This document shows, one piece after another, positions 42,817 through 52,243 of a stretch of DNA of 52,815 nucleotides (the first letter of the stretch is position 1; every line of letters starts with the position of its first letter). Both the position numbers and the translations under genes were made by a program. The notes under the pieces are model-generated. The model did no database searches. It was not told the DNA's origin and saw nothing but the letters and a program-made list of their open reading frames with translations. The stretch is taken from positions 1 to 52,815 of the forward strand of contig JAFTFU010000049.1 in assembly GCA_017458285.1 (NCBI GenBank), written 5' to 3'. This DNA comes from Clostridia bacterium (GTDB taxonomy: Bacteria; Bacillota; Clostridia; TANB77; CAG-508).

Positions 42817-42830
42817 TAATTTTTCAAAAT

Positions 42831-42946
42831 AGACATTTTGTACCAGAGAGCAAAAAAAGTGCGTCGACTTAGACAGAATGTTAAAAATAAAAAATAGACA
42901 TTTTGTACCAGAGAGCAGAAAAAGTGCGTCACTGAGACAAAATGTT
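42831..42946 (+). repeat. Dispersed intergenic repeat, two tandem copies inside the spoIIIA operon
   Basis: Copies at 42831-42882 and 42896-42946 read AGACATTTTGTACCAGAGAG at the left and end ACA(A/G)AATGTT, spaced 65 bp. They are the same family as 32862-32975. They sit between spoIIIAG and spoIIIAH, where the folded RNA could affect transcript stability or expression of the last gene. Confidence 0.85.
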
Positions 42947-42981
42947 AAAAATAAAAAAATACACGTATGGGAGGAATGAAA

Positions 42982-43800
42982 ATGAAAAAATTTCAAAAAA
43001 ATCAAATTGTTATTTATGTAATAGCTTTAATGCTAGTTGCAGCTGGTTATTTAAACTACATGGACAGAAATGTAAAAGAGGTAAGTTCGTTAGCAGATAA
43101 TCAAAGAAATACTGAAAATATTGGAGAAGCGACCTTAGTAAATAGTAATGAAACAATTAAGAATACAAATGCAAATGCAAATGCAAGTGCAAGTGAAAGT
43201 ACAAACACAAGTACAAATGCTAACATGAACACAAATACAAATACAAATACAAATTCAAATTCAAGCACAAATGCAAATACAAATCTAAACAATACAACGG
43301 AAACCAATTCAGAAAGCGATATAGGTGATGCAATTGCAACAAGTATTGAGTCTAAAGAAAGTGTAGAAAACTCAAACAGTTCAGATAACATCAAAGAAAC
43401 TGCAAATCAAAATAAAAACTCACAAAATAATGTATCTAAAAAAGAAGAAACAAGCGACGAATACTTTATAAATTCAAAACTTGAAAGAGATAAAATGTAT
43501 TCACAAATGTTAGAAACATATCAAAATATGCTTACAAACTCAAATGTTTCAGAAGAACAAAAATCAATAGCAACACAAGAAATAAAAAAGATTAATGACA
43601 CTAAAAATTCAATAATGATTTGTGAAAATCTAATTTTAAATAAAAATTTTGAAAATGCCATTATTTTTGTGAATTCAGATAGCATAAATGTTGTAGTTAA
43701 ATCACAAGAACTAAAAGCAGAAGAAGTTGCTCAAATTCAAAATATTTTAACCAGAGAGCTTAACTGCTCAATTGACCAAATACATATTTCACAAAAATAG
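42982..43800 (+). CDS. spoIIIAH: Stage III sporulation protein AH
   Basis: GGGAGG at about 42969 favours ATG 42982. The 272-residue protein has an N-terminal TM helix, a Thr/Asn/Ser/Ala-rich low-complexity linker (about residues 55-115, made from ACAAAT-like DNA repeats), then the conserved SpoIIIAH domain (Y-F-I-N-S-K-L-E-R-D-K-M-Y-S-Q-M, I-N-V-V-V-K-S). It meets SpoIIQ from the forespore membrane. The linker is much longer than in Bacillus and probably variable in length between strains. Confidence 0.9.
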   Translation: MKKFQKNQIVIYVIALMLVAAGYLNYMDRNVKEVSSLADNQRNTENIGEATLVNSNETIKNTNANANASASESTNTSTNANMNTNTNTNTNSNSSTNANTNLNNTTETNSESDIGDAIATSIESKESVENSNSSDNIKETANQNKNSQNNVSKKEETSDEYFINSKLERDKMYSQMLETYQNMLTNSNVSEEQKSIATQEIKKINDTKNSIMICENLILNKNFENAIIFVNSDSINVVVKSQELKAEEVAQIQNILTRELNCSIDQIHISQK

Positions 43801-43821
43801 AAAAATAAAAAAAATAATTTT

Positions 43822-44274
43822 TTACATAGAAAAATCATATCTCATCAAAACAGCATTTTCAGTATTATTATAATAATTTTTACGTAATCCATATCGACTA
43901 AACCCAAATTTTTCATACAAATGAATTGCAGGAGAATTTGACTCTTTAACCTCAAGAAACAAAGATTTAACACCATTTTCTCGTGCAAGATTAATTAAAT
44001 TGGCTAACAACAAAGAGCCAATTTTTTTATTTCTATAATTTTTCTTAACCACAATGTTGCTGATATCTGCTTCATCAAGAACCACAATTATTCCTGCAAA
44101 ACCAATAATTTCATCATTGTATTTAGCCACAATGTATTTTGAGGTAGCACTACATAGTTCTTGCTTTAAGATGTTATAATTCCAAAAATCATCAAAGTCT
44201 GTAGTAAGTATGTTAGATATTTTTTCTAAATCATCAAGTTCCATTTTTAAAATTTCAATATTTTTTTCTTCCAA
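43822..44274 (-). CDS. rimI: GNAT acetyltransferase, RimI-like
   Basis: A 150-residue minus-strand gene with GGAGGAATT upstream of its ATG. It has the acetyl-CoA loop (N-K-K-I-G-S-L-L-L) and the RimI hallmark L-E-V-K-E-S-N-S-P-A-I-H-L-Y-E-K-F-G-F. RimI acetylates the N-terminus of ribosomal protein S18 and in some bacteria others. Its 3' end faces spoIIIAH, with 21 bp between the stop codons. Confidence 0.88.
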   Translation of the reverse strand: MEEKNIEILKMELDDLEKISNILTTDFDDFWNYNILKQELCSATSKYIVAKYNDEIIGFAGIIVVLDEADISNIVVKKNYRNKKIGSLLLANLINLARENGVKSLFLEVKESNSPAIHLYEKFGFSRYGLRKNYYNNTENAVLMRYDFSM

Positions 44275-44390
44275 AGTAATTCCTCCAATTAATAAATAAT
44301 AAAATTTTTAATTTGAAAATTATATTGATATTTTAGCATATAAAGTTATTTTTTTCAAACAAATAATTAATAATTGTACAAAACAAGTTA

Positions 44391-44419
44391 TTGAAATAAA
44401 TGTAAAAATAAAGTATAAT
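44391..44419 (+). promoter_or_regulatory. Sigma-A promoter of the Nudix gene
   Basis: TTGAAA at 44391, 17-bp spacer, TATAAT at 44414. Confidence 0.75.
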
Positions 44420-44488
44420 AATTTAATCATAAAATTTTTTTTAGAAGAACATGTAAAATACTATCACATAAATGTAGGAGAAAAAAAC

Positions 44489-45226
44489 ATGGAACAAAAA
44501 GAAAAAAGTTTAATAGAAATGTTAGGTGAATTTGTTATTGTTGAAAATATTAGAGAGTCTGAAATAAAAAATATATTGTATGGAGAAATCAATTTGAACA
44601 ATAGAAAAATAAAGACTTATGTAATTGGAAATAATTTAACCGTTGAACAAAGGAAAATTGAAGGAAAAATAGTAAGTTTAATTGAATTAAATAAAAATGA
44701 GGAAGAAAGGTTTGTTGTATATAATAATTATAATAATGAAGAATTATGGAATTTATACGCAGAAATAACAGGAACTTTTCGTGATGTTGAAGAGTTGAAA
44801 AATTCTAAAATTAAATGCTTATATGAAAAATCATCAGGAGCAATTATTTATAAAATAACAAATTGCGAACCATATTTTTTAGTAATATATAGCAAAAAGA
44901 ATTTTTCTGGTTTCCCAAAGGGACATGTAGAAATTGGAGAAACAGAAGAGGATGCAGCTAAAAGAGAAATACAAGAAGAAGTTGGGATTAATATAGAATT
45001 AAAACCGGATTTTAAAAGTTCTATAACTTACAACGTTTATGATACACCGATACAAAAAAAGGTTGTATTCTTTTTGGCCGAAGTTCAAGAAGATACAGAA
45101 ATTAATATAAATCCAAATGAAATAAGCAAATTCGATATAGTAAACTATAATCAAGCTAAAGAAATATTAAATGATGAGTTGATGGGGATATTGAATAAAG
45201 CAAAAAAATATATAGAAAAAAATTAG
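44489..45226 (+). CDS. Nudix hydrolase with extra N-terminal domain
   Basis: A 245-residue protein. The Nudix box is G-H-V-E-I-G-E-T-E-E-D-A-A-K-R-E-I-Q-E-E, at about residues 148-170, fitting the Ap4A/pyrophosphohydrolase type. The preceding 110 residues include Y-V-I-G, E-G-K-I-V-S-L-I and E-R-F-V-V, which resemble part of an inorganic-pyrophosphatase-like barrel, but catalytic acidic residues are not evident. The fusion is unusual. It would hydrolyse a nucleoside diphosphate linked to X; the substrate is unknown. Confidence 0.78.
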   Translation: MEQKEKSLIEMLGEFVIVENIRESEIKNILYGEINLNNRKIKTYVIGNNLTVEQRKIEGKIVSLIELNKNEEERFVVYNNYNNEELWNLYAEITGTFRDVEELKNSKIKCLYEKSSGAIIYKITNCEPYFLVIYSKKNFSGFPKGHVEIGETEEDAAKREIQEEVGINIELKPDFKSSITYNVYDTPIQKKVVFFLAEVQEDTEININPNEISKFDIVNYNQAKEILNDELMGILNKAKKYIEKN

Positions 45227-45269
45227 AATTTCAAATAAAACAATTCACATAAAAATCACATTATAAATT

Positions 45270-45347
45270 TTGACAAATGTAAAAATAAGTAATATAATAC
45301 GTAAGAAACGCAAAAAAGCACAAATCCAAAAAAGACTTGTGCTTTTT
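45270..45347 (+). promoter_or_regulatory. Consensus promoter followed by an attenuator hairpin
   Basis: TTGACA at 45270, exact 17-bp spacer, TATAAT at 45293. About 15 bases after the presumed start the transcript forms AAAAAGCACAA (45313-45323) / TTGTGCTTTTT (45337-45347), an intrinsic terminator ahead of the ABC exporter gene. The operon may thus be controlled by antitermination. Confidence 0.75.
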
Positions 45348-45368
45348 AGAAAGGGAAGGAAAATAAAC

Positions 45369-47132
45369 ATGATAAAATTATTAAAAAATCTAAAAGGAAA
45401 ACAAATAGTATTAATCTTAATTGCATTAATGCTAATAATTTTACAAGTATGGATAGAGCTAAAAATGCCAGACTACATGTCACAAATAACAAAGCTTGTA
45501 CAGACTGAAGGAAGTGAAATATCAGAAATCCTAAAAAACGGAGGATACATGCTTGCATGTGCATTAGGAAGTTTATTTGCAGCAATAGTAACAGGATATT
45601 TGGTAGCAAACATATCATCAAGTTTTTCAATGACAATCAGGAAAAAGTTATTTAGCAAAGTAGAGGATCTATCAATGCAAGAAGTAAAGAAATTTTCAAC
45701 AAGCAGTTTAATTACAAGAACAACAAACGACATAACACAAATACAAATGTTAATGGCAATGGGATTACAATTAATGATAAAAGCGCCAATTACAGCTATA
45801 TGGGCAATAACGAAAATATTAAATAAAAGTTGGCAATGGAGTGCAATTACAGGGGTAGCTGTTGCAATTTTATTATCAGTAGTTGCAGTTTTAATGATAA
45901 TTGTAATGCCAAAATTTAAAAGAGTGCAAAAATTAATAGACAACATAAATGGTGTAACACGTGAAAATCTTACAGGAATAAGGGTTGTAAGAGCTTTTAA
46001 TGCTGAAAAATATCAAGAAAACAAATTCGAAAATGTAAATGAAAGACTAACAAAGCAGCAAACATTCAATCAAAAAGCATTTTCTATAATGCAACCAACA
46101 ATGCAACTTGTAATGCATGGATTAACGCTAGGAATCTACTTTGTTGGAGCATATTTAATAAAAGATGCAATAATGCCTGATAAAATATCATTATTTGGAG
46201 ATATGATTGTATTTAGTTCATATTCAATGCAAGTAATCATGTCATTTTTAATGCTTGCAATGATATTTATGATGTATCCACGTGCGGAAGTTTCAGCCAA
46301 ACGTATAAATGAAGTATTAGATACTGATATAACAATAAAAGATGGAAAAAGAGATGCAGATGCAACAAATGAAAGAGGAACAGTAGAATTTAAAAACGTA
46401 TCATTCAAATATCCAGATGCGGAAGACTATCTATTAAAAGATATTACATTTAAAGCAAATAAAGGCGAAACAGTAGCATTTATAGGCTCAACAGGAAGTG
46501 GAAAATCTACGTTAATCAACTTAGTACCAAGATTTTATGATGCAACAGAAGGAGAAGTTTTAGTTGACGGAGTAAATGTAAAAGAATATAAACAAGAATT
46601 TTTACATAATAAAATAGGATATGTACCACAAAAAGCAGTAATGTTTAATGGAACAGTAAAAACAAATATAGCATATGGAGATAATGGTCAAGGAGAAATT
46701 TTAGAAAGCAAAATAAAAGAAGCGATAGAAGTAGCACAAGCAAAAGACTTTGTCGAAAAAATGGAAAATGGTTATGATGCACATATGGCATCAGGAGGAA
46801 CAAATGTATCCGGAGGTCAAAAACAAAGATTATCAATTGCAAGGGCGATAGCAAGAAATCCTGAAATATACATTTTTGATGATAGTTTTTCAGCACTAGA
46901 TTATAAAACAGATGCAGTACTTAGAAAAGAATTGAAAAAATACACAGGAGAAAGTACAAGTTTAATTGTTGCTCAAAGAATAGGAACAATTATGAATGCA
47001 GACAAAATCATAGTATTAGACGAAGGGAAAGTAGTAGGAGAGGGAACACATAAAGAACTACTAAATACATGTGAAGTATACAAACAAATCGCTTTATCTC
47101 AATTATCAAAGGAGGAATTAGAAAATGGCTAG
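45369..47132 (+). CDS. Heterodimeric ABC exporter subunit 1 (degenerate ATP site)
   Basis: The ATG at 45369 follows GGGAAGGA; the frame extends upstream through the attenuator and is not coding there. The 587-residue half-transporter has six TMs and a nucleotide-binding domain with G-S-T-G-S-G-K-S-T, V-S-G-G-Q-K-Q-R and I-F-D-D-S-F-S-A-L-D. In the last motif the catalytic Glu is replaced by Asp, as in the non-catalytic partner of BmrCD/TM287-288 type pairs. The partner gene overlaps by 8 bp. It exports drugs or lipids. Confidence 0.9.
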   Translation: MIKLLKNLKGKQIVLILIALMLIILQVWIELKMPDYMSQITKLVQTEGSEISEILKNGGYMLACALGSLFAAIVTGYLVANISSSFSMTIRKKLFSKVEDLSMQEVKKFSTSSLITRTTNDITQIQMLMAMGLQLMIKAPITAIWAITKILNKSWQWSAITGVAVAILLSVVAVLMIIVMPKFKRVQKLIDNINGVTRENLTGIRVVRAFNAEKYQENKFENVNERLTKQQTFNQKAFSIMQPTMQLVMHGLTLGIYFVGAYLIKDAIMPDKISLFGDMIVFSSYSMQVIMSFLMLAMIFMMYPRAEVSAKRINEVLDTDITIKDGKRDADATNERGTVEFKNVSFKYPDAEDYLLKDITFKANKGETVAFIGSTGSGKSTLINLVPRFYDATEGEVLVDGVNVKEYKQEFLHNKIGYVPQKAVMFNGTVKTNIAYGDNGQGEILESKIKEAIEVAQAKDFVEKMENGYDAHMASGGTNVSGGQKQRLSIARAIARNPEIYIFDDSFSALDYKTDAVLRKELKKYTGESTSLIVAQRIGTIMNADKIIVLDEGKVVGEGTHKELLNTCEVYKQIALSQLSKEELENG

Positions 47133-48963
47133 TATTGAAACAAGAACTCCTAAAAGAATGCCAGGAGGACCTGGAATGGGAAGAGGTATGGGTCGTGGAC
47201 CTGCTGAAAAAGCAAAAGATTTTAAAGGCGCAATAACAAGATTAGTAAAAGAATTAGGTAAGTTTAAAATTTTGATAACAATTGCTTTAATATTAGCAAT
47301 AGTATCTGCAATACTTACAATACTTGCTCCTGATAGATTATCTGTATTAACAGACCAAATAGCAGAAGGTTTAGTAAAACCAATGGATATGGAAAAAATC
47401 AAAAGTATAGCATTATTTTTATTAATACTATATGCTTGTAGTTCGCTTTTTAACTTTATTCAATCAGTTACAATGACTGATGTTGCAAACAAATTTGCAC
47501 GTAGTTTACGTAGCAGAATATCTAAGAAGATAAGCACGTTGCCCCTAATATATTTTGACAGACATCAAGCAGGAGACACACTTTCAAGAGTAACAAACGA
47601 TGTAGACACAATCGCACAAACAATGAACCAATCTCTTGGATCACTTGTAAGCAGTATAACGCTATTTTTAGGAACAATAGTGATGATGTTTTATACAAAC
47701 TGGATATTAGCACTAACTGCAATTTTTTCAAGTTTGATTGGATTTATAGGAATGTTTGGAATATTAAAAAATTCTCAAAAATACTTTATTGCAAGACAAG
47801 TAGAACTTGGAAATTTAAATGGACACATAGAAGAAATATATTCAGGATTAAATGTTGTAAAAGTATACAATGGAAGAAAAGAAGCAGACCTACAATTTGA
47901 CGAATTAAATAAAAAGGTATATGAAGCAAATAGAAAAAGTCAATTTCTATCAGGATTAATGCAACCACTTATGGGATTTATAGGAAACTTTGGATATGTT
48001 GCAGTATGTATAGTTGGAGCAATACTTACAATGAAAGGAATTATAAGCTTTGGAGTTATAGTTGCATTTATGACATATGTAAGACTATTTACAAACCCAT
48101 TATCACAAATAGCACAAGCAATGACATCACTTCAATCAACTGCAGCAGCTAGTGAAAGAGTTTTTGAATTCTTAGATGAAGAAGAAATGAAAGAACAAAA
48201 AGATATCAAAAAAGAACTAAAAAAAGAAAATGTAAAAGGAAAAATAGAATTCCAAAATGTAGTATTCCAATATGATAACAATGATAAACCAACAATCAAA
48301 AACTTTACAGCAACAGCTGAACCTGGTCAAAAGGTAGCAATTGTTGGACCAACAGGAGCTGGAAAAACTACAATGGTAAATCTTTTGATGAAATTTTATG
48401 ACATTACAGGTGGAGATATAAAAATAGACGGAGTATCTACCAAAGAATTAACAAGAGAAAACATACATGATTTATTCACAATGGTTTTACAAGATACATG
48501 GCTTTTTGAAGGAACCGTAAAAGAAAACATAGCATATAACAGAGAAAATGTTCCAGATGAACAAATAAGAGAAGTGTGCAAAGAAGTAGGATTAGACCAT
48601 TTTATAAAAGCTCTTCCAAAGGGATATGATACTATCCTTTCTGAAAATGATAGTATTTCAGCAGGACAAAGACAACTGTTAACTATAGCAAGAGCAATGA
48701 TAGATAATTCTCCATTCCTAATTTTAGATGAAGCTACATCAAATGTTGATACAAGAACTGAAGAACTAGTTCAAGAAGCTATGGATAAATTAGCTAAAGG
48801 AAAAACATCATTTATAATTGCACATAGATTATCAACAATTAGAAATGCAGATTTAATTTTAGTTGTAAAAGATGGAAATATTGTTGAACAAGGAAATCAT
48901 GAAGAATTAATGAGGCTTAATGGTGCATATGCAGAGCTTTATAATTCACAATTTGAGCTGTAA
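47125..48963 (+). CDS. Heterodimeric ABC exporter subunit 2 (catalytic ATP site)
   Basis: A 612-residue half-transporter with a Gly/Arg/Met-rich N-terminal tail, six TMs, and a nucleotide-binding domain with G-P-T-G-A-G-K-T-T, the variant signature I-S-A-G-Q-R-Q-L and the canonical I-L-D-E-A-T-S-N-V-D. The normal catalytic Glu complements the degenerate site of subunit 1. It is the second gene of the attenuated operon. Confidence 0.9.
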   Translation: MASIETRTPKRMPGGPGMGRGMGRGPAEKAKDFKGAITRLVKELGKFKILITIALILAIVSAILTILAPDRLSVLTDQIAEGLVKPMDMEKIKSIALFLLILYACSSLFNFIQSVTMTDVANKFARSLRSRISKKISTLPLIYFDRHQAGDTLSRVTNDVDTIAQTMNQSLGSLVSSITLFLGTIVMMFYTNWILALTAIFSSLIGFIGMFGILKNSQKYFIARQVELGNLNGHIEEIYSGLNVVKVYNGRKEADLQFDELNKKVYEANRKSQFLSGLMQPLMGFIGNFGYVAVCIVGAILTMKGIISFGVIVAFMTYVRLFTNPLSQIAQAMTSLQSTAAASERVFEFLDEEEMKEQKDIKKELKKENVKGKIEFQNVVFQYDNNDKPTIKNFTATAEPGQKVAIVGPTGAGKTTMVNLLMKFYDITGGDIKIDGVSTKELTRENIHDLFTMVLQDTWLFEGTVKENIAYNRENVPDEQIREVCKEVGLDHFIKALPKGYDTILSENDSISAGQRQLLTIARAMIDNSPFLILDEATSNVDTRTEELVQEAMDKLAKGKTSFIIAHRLSTIRNADLILVVKDGNIVEQGNHEELMRLNGAYAELYNSQFEL

Positions 48964-48981
48964 AACATAAAGATAAGAATA

Positions 48982-49010
48982 TTGACAATAAAAAGTATTA
49001 ATGTTAAAAT
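48982..49010 (+). promoter_or_regulatory. Sigma-A promoter of the NatAB-like operon
   Basis: TTGACA at 48982, 17-bp spacer, TAAAAT at 49005. Confidence 0.75.
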
Positions 49011-49048
49011 ATTCGTCGTGTAAAAATGAAAAAAGAAGGAGAAAAACA

Positions 49049-49939
49049 ATGAGTTTAGTATTAGAAAATGTATCAAAATCATTTGTAGGAAAAAAAGCAG
49101 TAGACAATATCTCATTTTCACTAGAAAAACCAGGAGTATTTGGATTACTTGGAACAAATGGAGCAGGAAAAACAACAACAATAAGAATGATTTTAGGAAT
49201 ATTAAAAAAAGATGAAGGAAAAATTACTTGGAGTGGTAAAGAAGTAGATAGAAAAAATGTAAACTTTGGATATTTACCAGAAGAAAGAGGAGTATATCCA
49301 AAAACAAAAATATTTGACCAATTAATGTATTTTGCAAAATTAAAAGGAATGAAAAAACAAGAGGCGATTAACTCTATACAGACTTGGGCAAAAAAGCTAA
49401 AAGTAGAAGAATACATGCAAATGCCAGCTGAAAAATTATCAAAGGGAAATCAACAAAAAATACAATTTATGACAGCTGTAATACATAATCCAGAACTAAT
49501 AATATTAGATGAACCATTTAGCGGACTTGACCCTGTAAATACTGAATTAATAAAAAATATAATAATCGAACTAATCACACAAGGAAAATACATAATAATG
49601 TCAGCCCACCAAATGGTAACCATAGAAGAATTTTGTAGTGATATTATAATATTAAGCAGAGGCAAAACTGTACTTAAAGGTAATTTAAAACAAATCAAAG
49701 AAAATTATCCAGCAAATAGAGTTGAAGTAAGTGCAAACCAAAACATTGAAAAATATATAGAAGAAGTTGGATTACAAATAGAAAATTCAAAAGACAATGA
49801 TTACATTATAAAATTAGATGACGAGAAAAAAGCTCATAGCTTATTAAATAAACTAATTTCAGATGGTATACAAGTTAGTAAATTTGAAATTAAAAAGCCA
49901 ACACTTAATGACATATTCATAGAAAAGGTAGGTGAGTAG
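49049..49939 (+). CDS. ABC exporter ATP-binding protein (NatA-like)
   Basis: The ATG 49049 follows AAGAAGGAG; upstream codons overlap the promoter. The 296-residue ATPase has G-T-N-G-A-G-K-T-T, signature L-S-K-G-N-Q-Q-K and Walker B L-I-I-L-D-E-P-F-S-G-L-D-P. The C-terminal 90 residues form the regulatory domain common to ABC-2 exporters (DrrA/NatA). It pairs with the permease that starts one base after its stop. Confidence 0.88.
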   Translation: MSLVLENVSKSFVGKKAVDNISFSLEKPGVFGLLGTNGAGKTTTIRMILGILKKDEGKITWSGKEVDRKNVNFGYLPEERGVYPKTKIFDQLMYFAKLKGMKKQEAINSIQTWAKKLKVEEYMQMPAEKLSKGNQQKIQFMTAVIHNPELIILDEPFSGLDPVNTELIKNIIIELITQGKYIIMSAHQMVTIEEFCSDIIILSRGKTVLKGNLKQIKENYPANRVEVSANQNIEKYIEEVGLQIENSKDNDYIIKLDDEKKAHSLLNKLISDGIQVSKFEIKKPTLNDIFIEKVGE

Positions 49940-49940
49940 A

Positions 49941-51161
49941 ATGAAAGATATATTTACAGTAATGGAATTTACTATCAAAGAAATGGTAAAAAGAAAATCA
50001 TTTATAATATCAACAATAATTATTTTGCTAGTTATAGTATTAGGATTTAATGTTCCTAACATAATAAACTCTCTAAAAGGAGAAGAAACAAAAGAAAAGA
50101 TTGTAATAGTTGATAACGACAATATATTTGAAGGAAACTTAGATATTATAAAAAATACAATTACAGATTATGACGTAGAAATTGAAAACTACTCATTTGA
50201 CCAAATAAAAGAAAAAATTGAAAATGATGGAATTGATTTTGCCTTAATCGTAGAAAAACAAGAAAACAATATAAAAGTAAGATACATAGTTGAAAATGCA
50301 AGTATGTATACAAAAGTACCACAAGATGTAATAAATAACATAAATTCAATATATACAGGAATGCAAATAAGTAAACTTGGATTAACAGAAGAACAATTAA
50401 ACTCAATTACACCAAATTTTGACTTTTCAATTGAGCAAACAGAAGAAGAAGAGGCAAGTGGAAATATATTGGTAATGATGTTAATGTCAATCGTATTGTT
50501 TTACGCAATATACTTCTGTGCATACCAAGTATCAAGCTCAATTACAACAGAAAAAACTTCAAAAATAATGGAAACACTTGTAACATCTACAAAACCAAGA
50601 ACAATTGTAATTGGAAAAACATTAGGAATCGGTATAGTTGGACTATTACAATTAATACTAATTGTAGCAACAGCTTTAATTTGTGCAAATGCGTTTTTAG
50701 AAAAAGAATTGTTGGAGGCTGCACTAGACATGTCTAATATAACACCATACCTAGGATTTATTACAATAATTTACTTTATACTAGGATATTTTGCATATGC
50801 TTTATTATATGCTTTAACAGGTTCAACAGTAAGCAAACCAGAAGATGTACAATCTGCAAACACACCAGTTGCAATACTTGCAGTAATCGGATTTTATCTA
50901 TCATATTTTACAATGATGAACCCAACAAGCGATTTAAACCAATTTGCATCTATGCTTCCAATATCATCACCATTTTGCATGCCTTTTAGAATTATGATGG
51001 GACTTGCAAGTGGAAAAGATGTTGCAATTTCAATAGCAATCTTGTTTGTAACAATTTTAATAATTGCAAAAGTTGCAATTAAAGTATACTCAAGTGCTAT
51101 TTTAAATTACGGTTCAAAAATGAACATGAAAGATATAGTAAATATTTTTAAAACTAAATAA
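49941..51161 (+). CDS. ABC-2 type permease (NatB-like)
   Basis: A 406-residue permease with one N-terminal TM, an extracytoplasmic loop of about 150 residues and five further TMs in the C-terminal half. The T-T-E-K-T-S-K-I-M-E-T-L-V-T-S-T element before TM3 is typical of NatB-type Na+ exporters. Sodium or antimicrobial export are both possible. GGTGAG in the natA-like 3' end is its ribosome site. Confidence 0.87.
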   Translation: MKDIFTVMEFTIKEMVKRKSFIISTIIILLVIVLGFNVPNIINSLKGEETKEKIVIVDNDNIFEGNLDIIKNTITDYDVEIENYSFDQIKEKIENDGIDFALIVEKQENNIKVRYIVENASMYTKVPQDVINNINSIYTGMQISKLGLTEEQLNSITPNFDFSIEQTEEEEASGNILVMMLMSIVLFYAIYFCAYQVSSSITTEKTSKIMETLVTSTKPRTIVIGKTLGIGIVGLLQLILIVATALICANAFLEKELLEAALDMSNITPYLGFITIIYFILGYFAYALLYALTGSTVSKPEDVQSANTPVAILAVIGFYLSYFTMMNPTSDLNQFASMLPISSPFCMPFRIMMGLASGKDVAISIAILFVTILIIAKVAIKVYSSAILNYGSKMNMKDIVNIFKTK

Positions 51162-51170
51162 TTTTTATAA

Positions 51171-51223
51171 AAAACATTTTGTATAAGCTTATTTGATTTT
51201 AAGCTGAAACAAAATGTTTTTTT
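51171..51223 (+). terminator. Rho-independent terminator
   Basis: AAAACATTTTGT (51171-51182) pairs with ACAAAATGTTTT (51209-51220), with inner AAGCTT/AAGCT, then T-run. Its ACATTTTGT/ACAAAATGT arms match those of the dispersed intergenic repeat. Confidence 0.85.
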
Positions 51224-51345
51224 AAAATATTATCATATTGTACAATCTTATAGAAATAAATATTAAATATAAAAAATAAAAAGGGGAGTAGCTTTTTAAA
51301 CTAGATTAGCACTTCGAATTTTAAAGGAAAGGAATGATATTAACC

Positions 51346-52134
51346 ATGAAAATTATATCAATAGAAAAGAAAAGCATTTTAAAATTTATGATAATAGTAA
51401 CTTTTGTCTTTTCAGTATTTAAAGTATCAACATCATTTGGTATGCAACATTATTATAATGTAGATTTTTCAACTGGATTAGTTACAGCATCACAACTAAA
51501 TGTAAGAAGTGGACCTGGAACACAATATAAAGTTATTGCAACTGTTAATAAAAATGAATACATACGTGTATTTGCAGGAGTAGGCGATTGGTATATAGTT
51601 CAAGTAGAAGGAGACTTTGTAGGAGCAGTAAGTAAAAAATATGTTAAAGCAATTTATCCAAATTCATCAGGCTCAAGCTCAAGTTCGGGCTCAAATAGTA
51701 ATTCAGGAGGAAGTTCATCATCAAATACAGGAAGTAACCAAACATCTACAATGAATGCAGACGAGAAAGAAGTTTTTGAATTAATAAATAAACAAAGAAC
51801 AAACAATGGACTATCTGCATTGCAAGTAGACAGTGAAGTACAAAGAGTTGCAAGAATAAAAGCAGAAGACATGGTAGCTAATAACTATTTTTCACACACT
51901 TCACCAACATATGGATCACCATTTGATATGTTAAGTAGTTTTAAAGTATCATATAGAACAGCAGGAGAAAACATTGCAGGAAATTCAAGTAATAGTGGAG
52001 CAGTAACTGCATGGATGAATTCATCAGGACATAAGGCTAATATATTAAATAGTAATTTTAAATATACAGGGATAGGAGTAGTAAGTAGTAATAAGTACGG
52101 AAAGATTTATGTGCAAATGTTTATAGGAAAATAA
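51346..52134 (+). CDS. Secreted CAP/SCP-domain protein with SH3 domain
   Basis: ATG 51346 is chosen over 51334, because the AAAGGAAAGGA site is too close to the latter. The 262-residue protein has a signal helix (about residues 10-32), an SH3_3 domain (L-N-V-R-S-G-P-G-T), a Ser/Gly/Asn linker and a C-terminal YkwD-like CAP domain (E-L-I-N-K-Q-R-T, Y-F-S-H-T-S-P, G-E-N-I-A-G, A-W-M-N-S-S-G-H-K-A-N-I-L). It is exported, binds the wall through SH3, and in spore formers is common in coats and secretomes. Its activity is not known. Confidence 0.87.
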   Translation: MKIISIEKKSILKFMIIVTFVFSVFKVSTSFGMQHYYNVDFSTGLVTASQLNVRSGPGTQYKVIATVNKNEYIRVFAGVGDWYIVQVEGDFVGAVSKKYVKAIYPNSSGSSSSSGSNSNSGGSSSSNTGSNQTSTMNADEKEVFELINKQRTNNGLSALQVDSEVQRVARIKAEDMVANNYFSHTSPTYGSPFDMLSSFKVSYRTAGENIAGNSSNSGAVTAWMNSSGHKANILNSNFKYTGIGVVSSNKYGKIYVQMFIGK

Positions 52135-52145
52135 GCAGATAAATA

Positions 52146-52174
52146 TTGATATTAAACAAAAAATCTGATATACT
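52146..52174 (+). promoter_or_regulatory. Sigma-A promoter of pth
   Basis: TTGATA at 52146, 17-bp spacer, TATACT at 52169. Confidence 0.7.
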
Positions 52175-52243
52175 AGAACAGTAAAATTTAGAGAAAATAT
52201 AGTTATAAAAAATAAGCACAAGGAAAGGAAGTAAAAAAACAAA

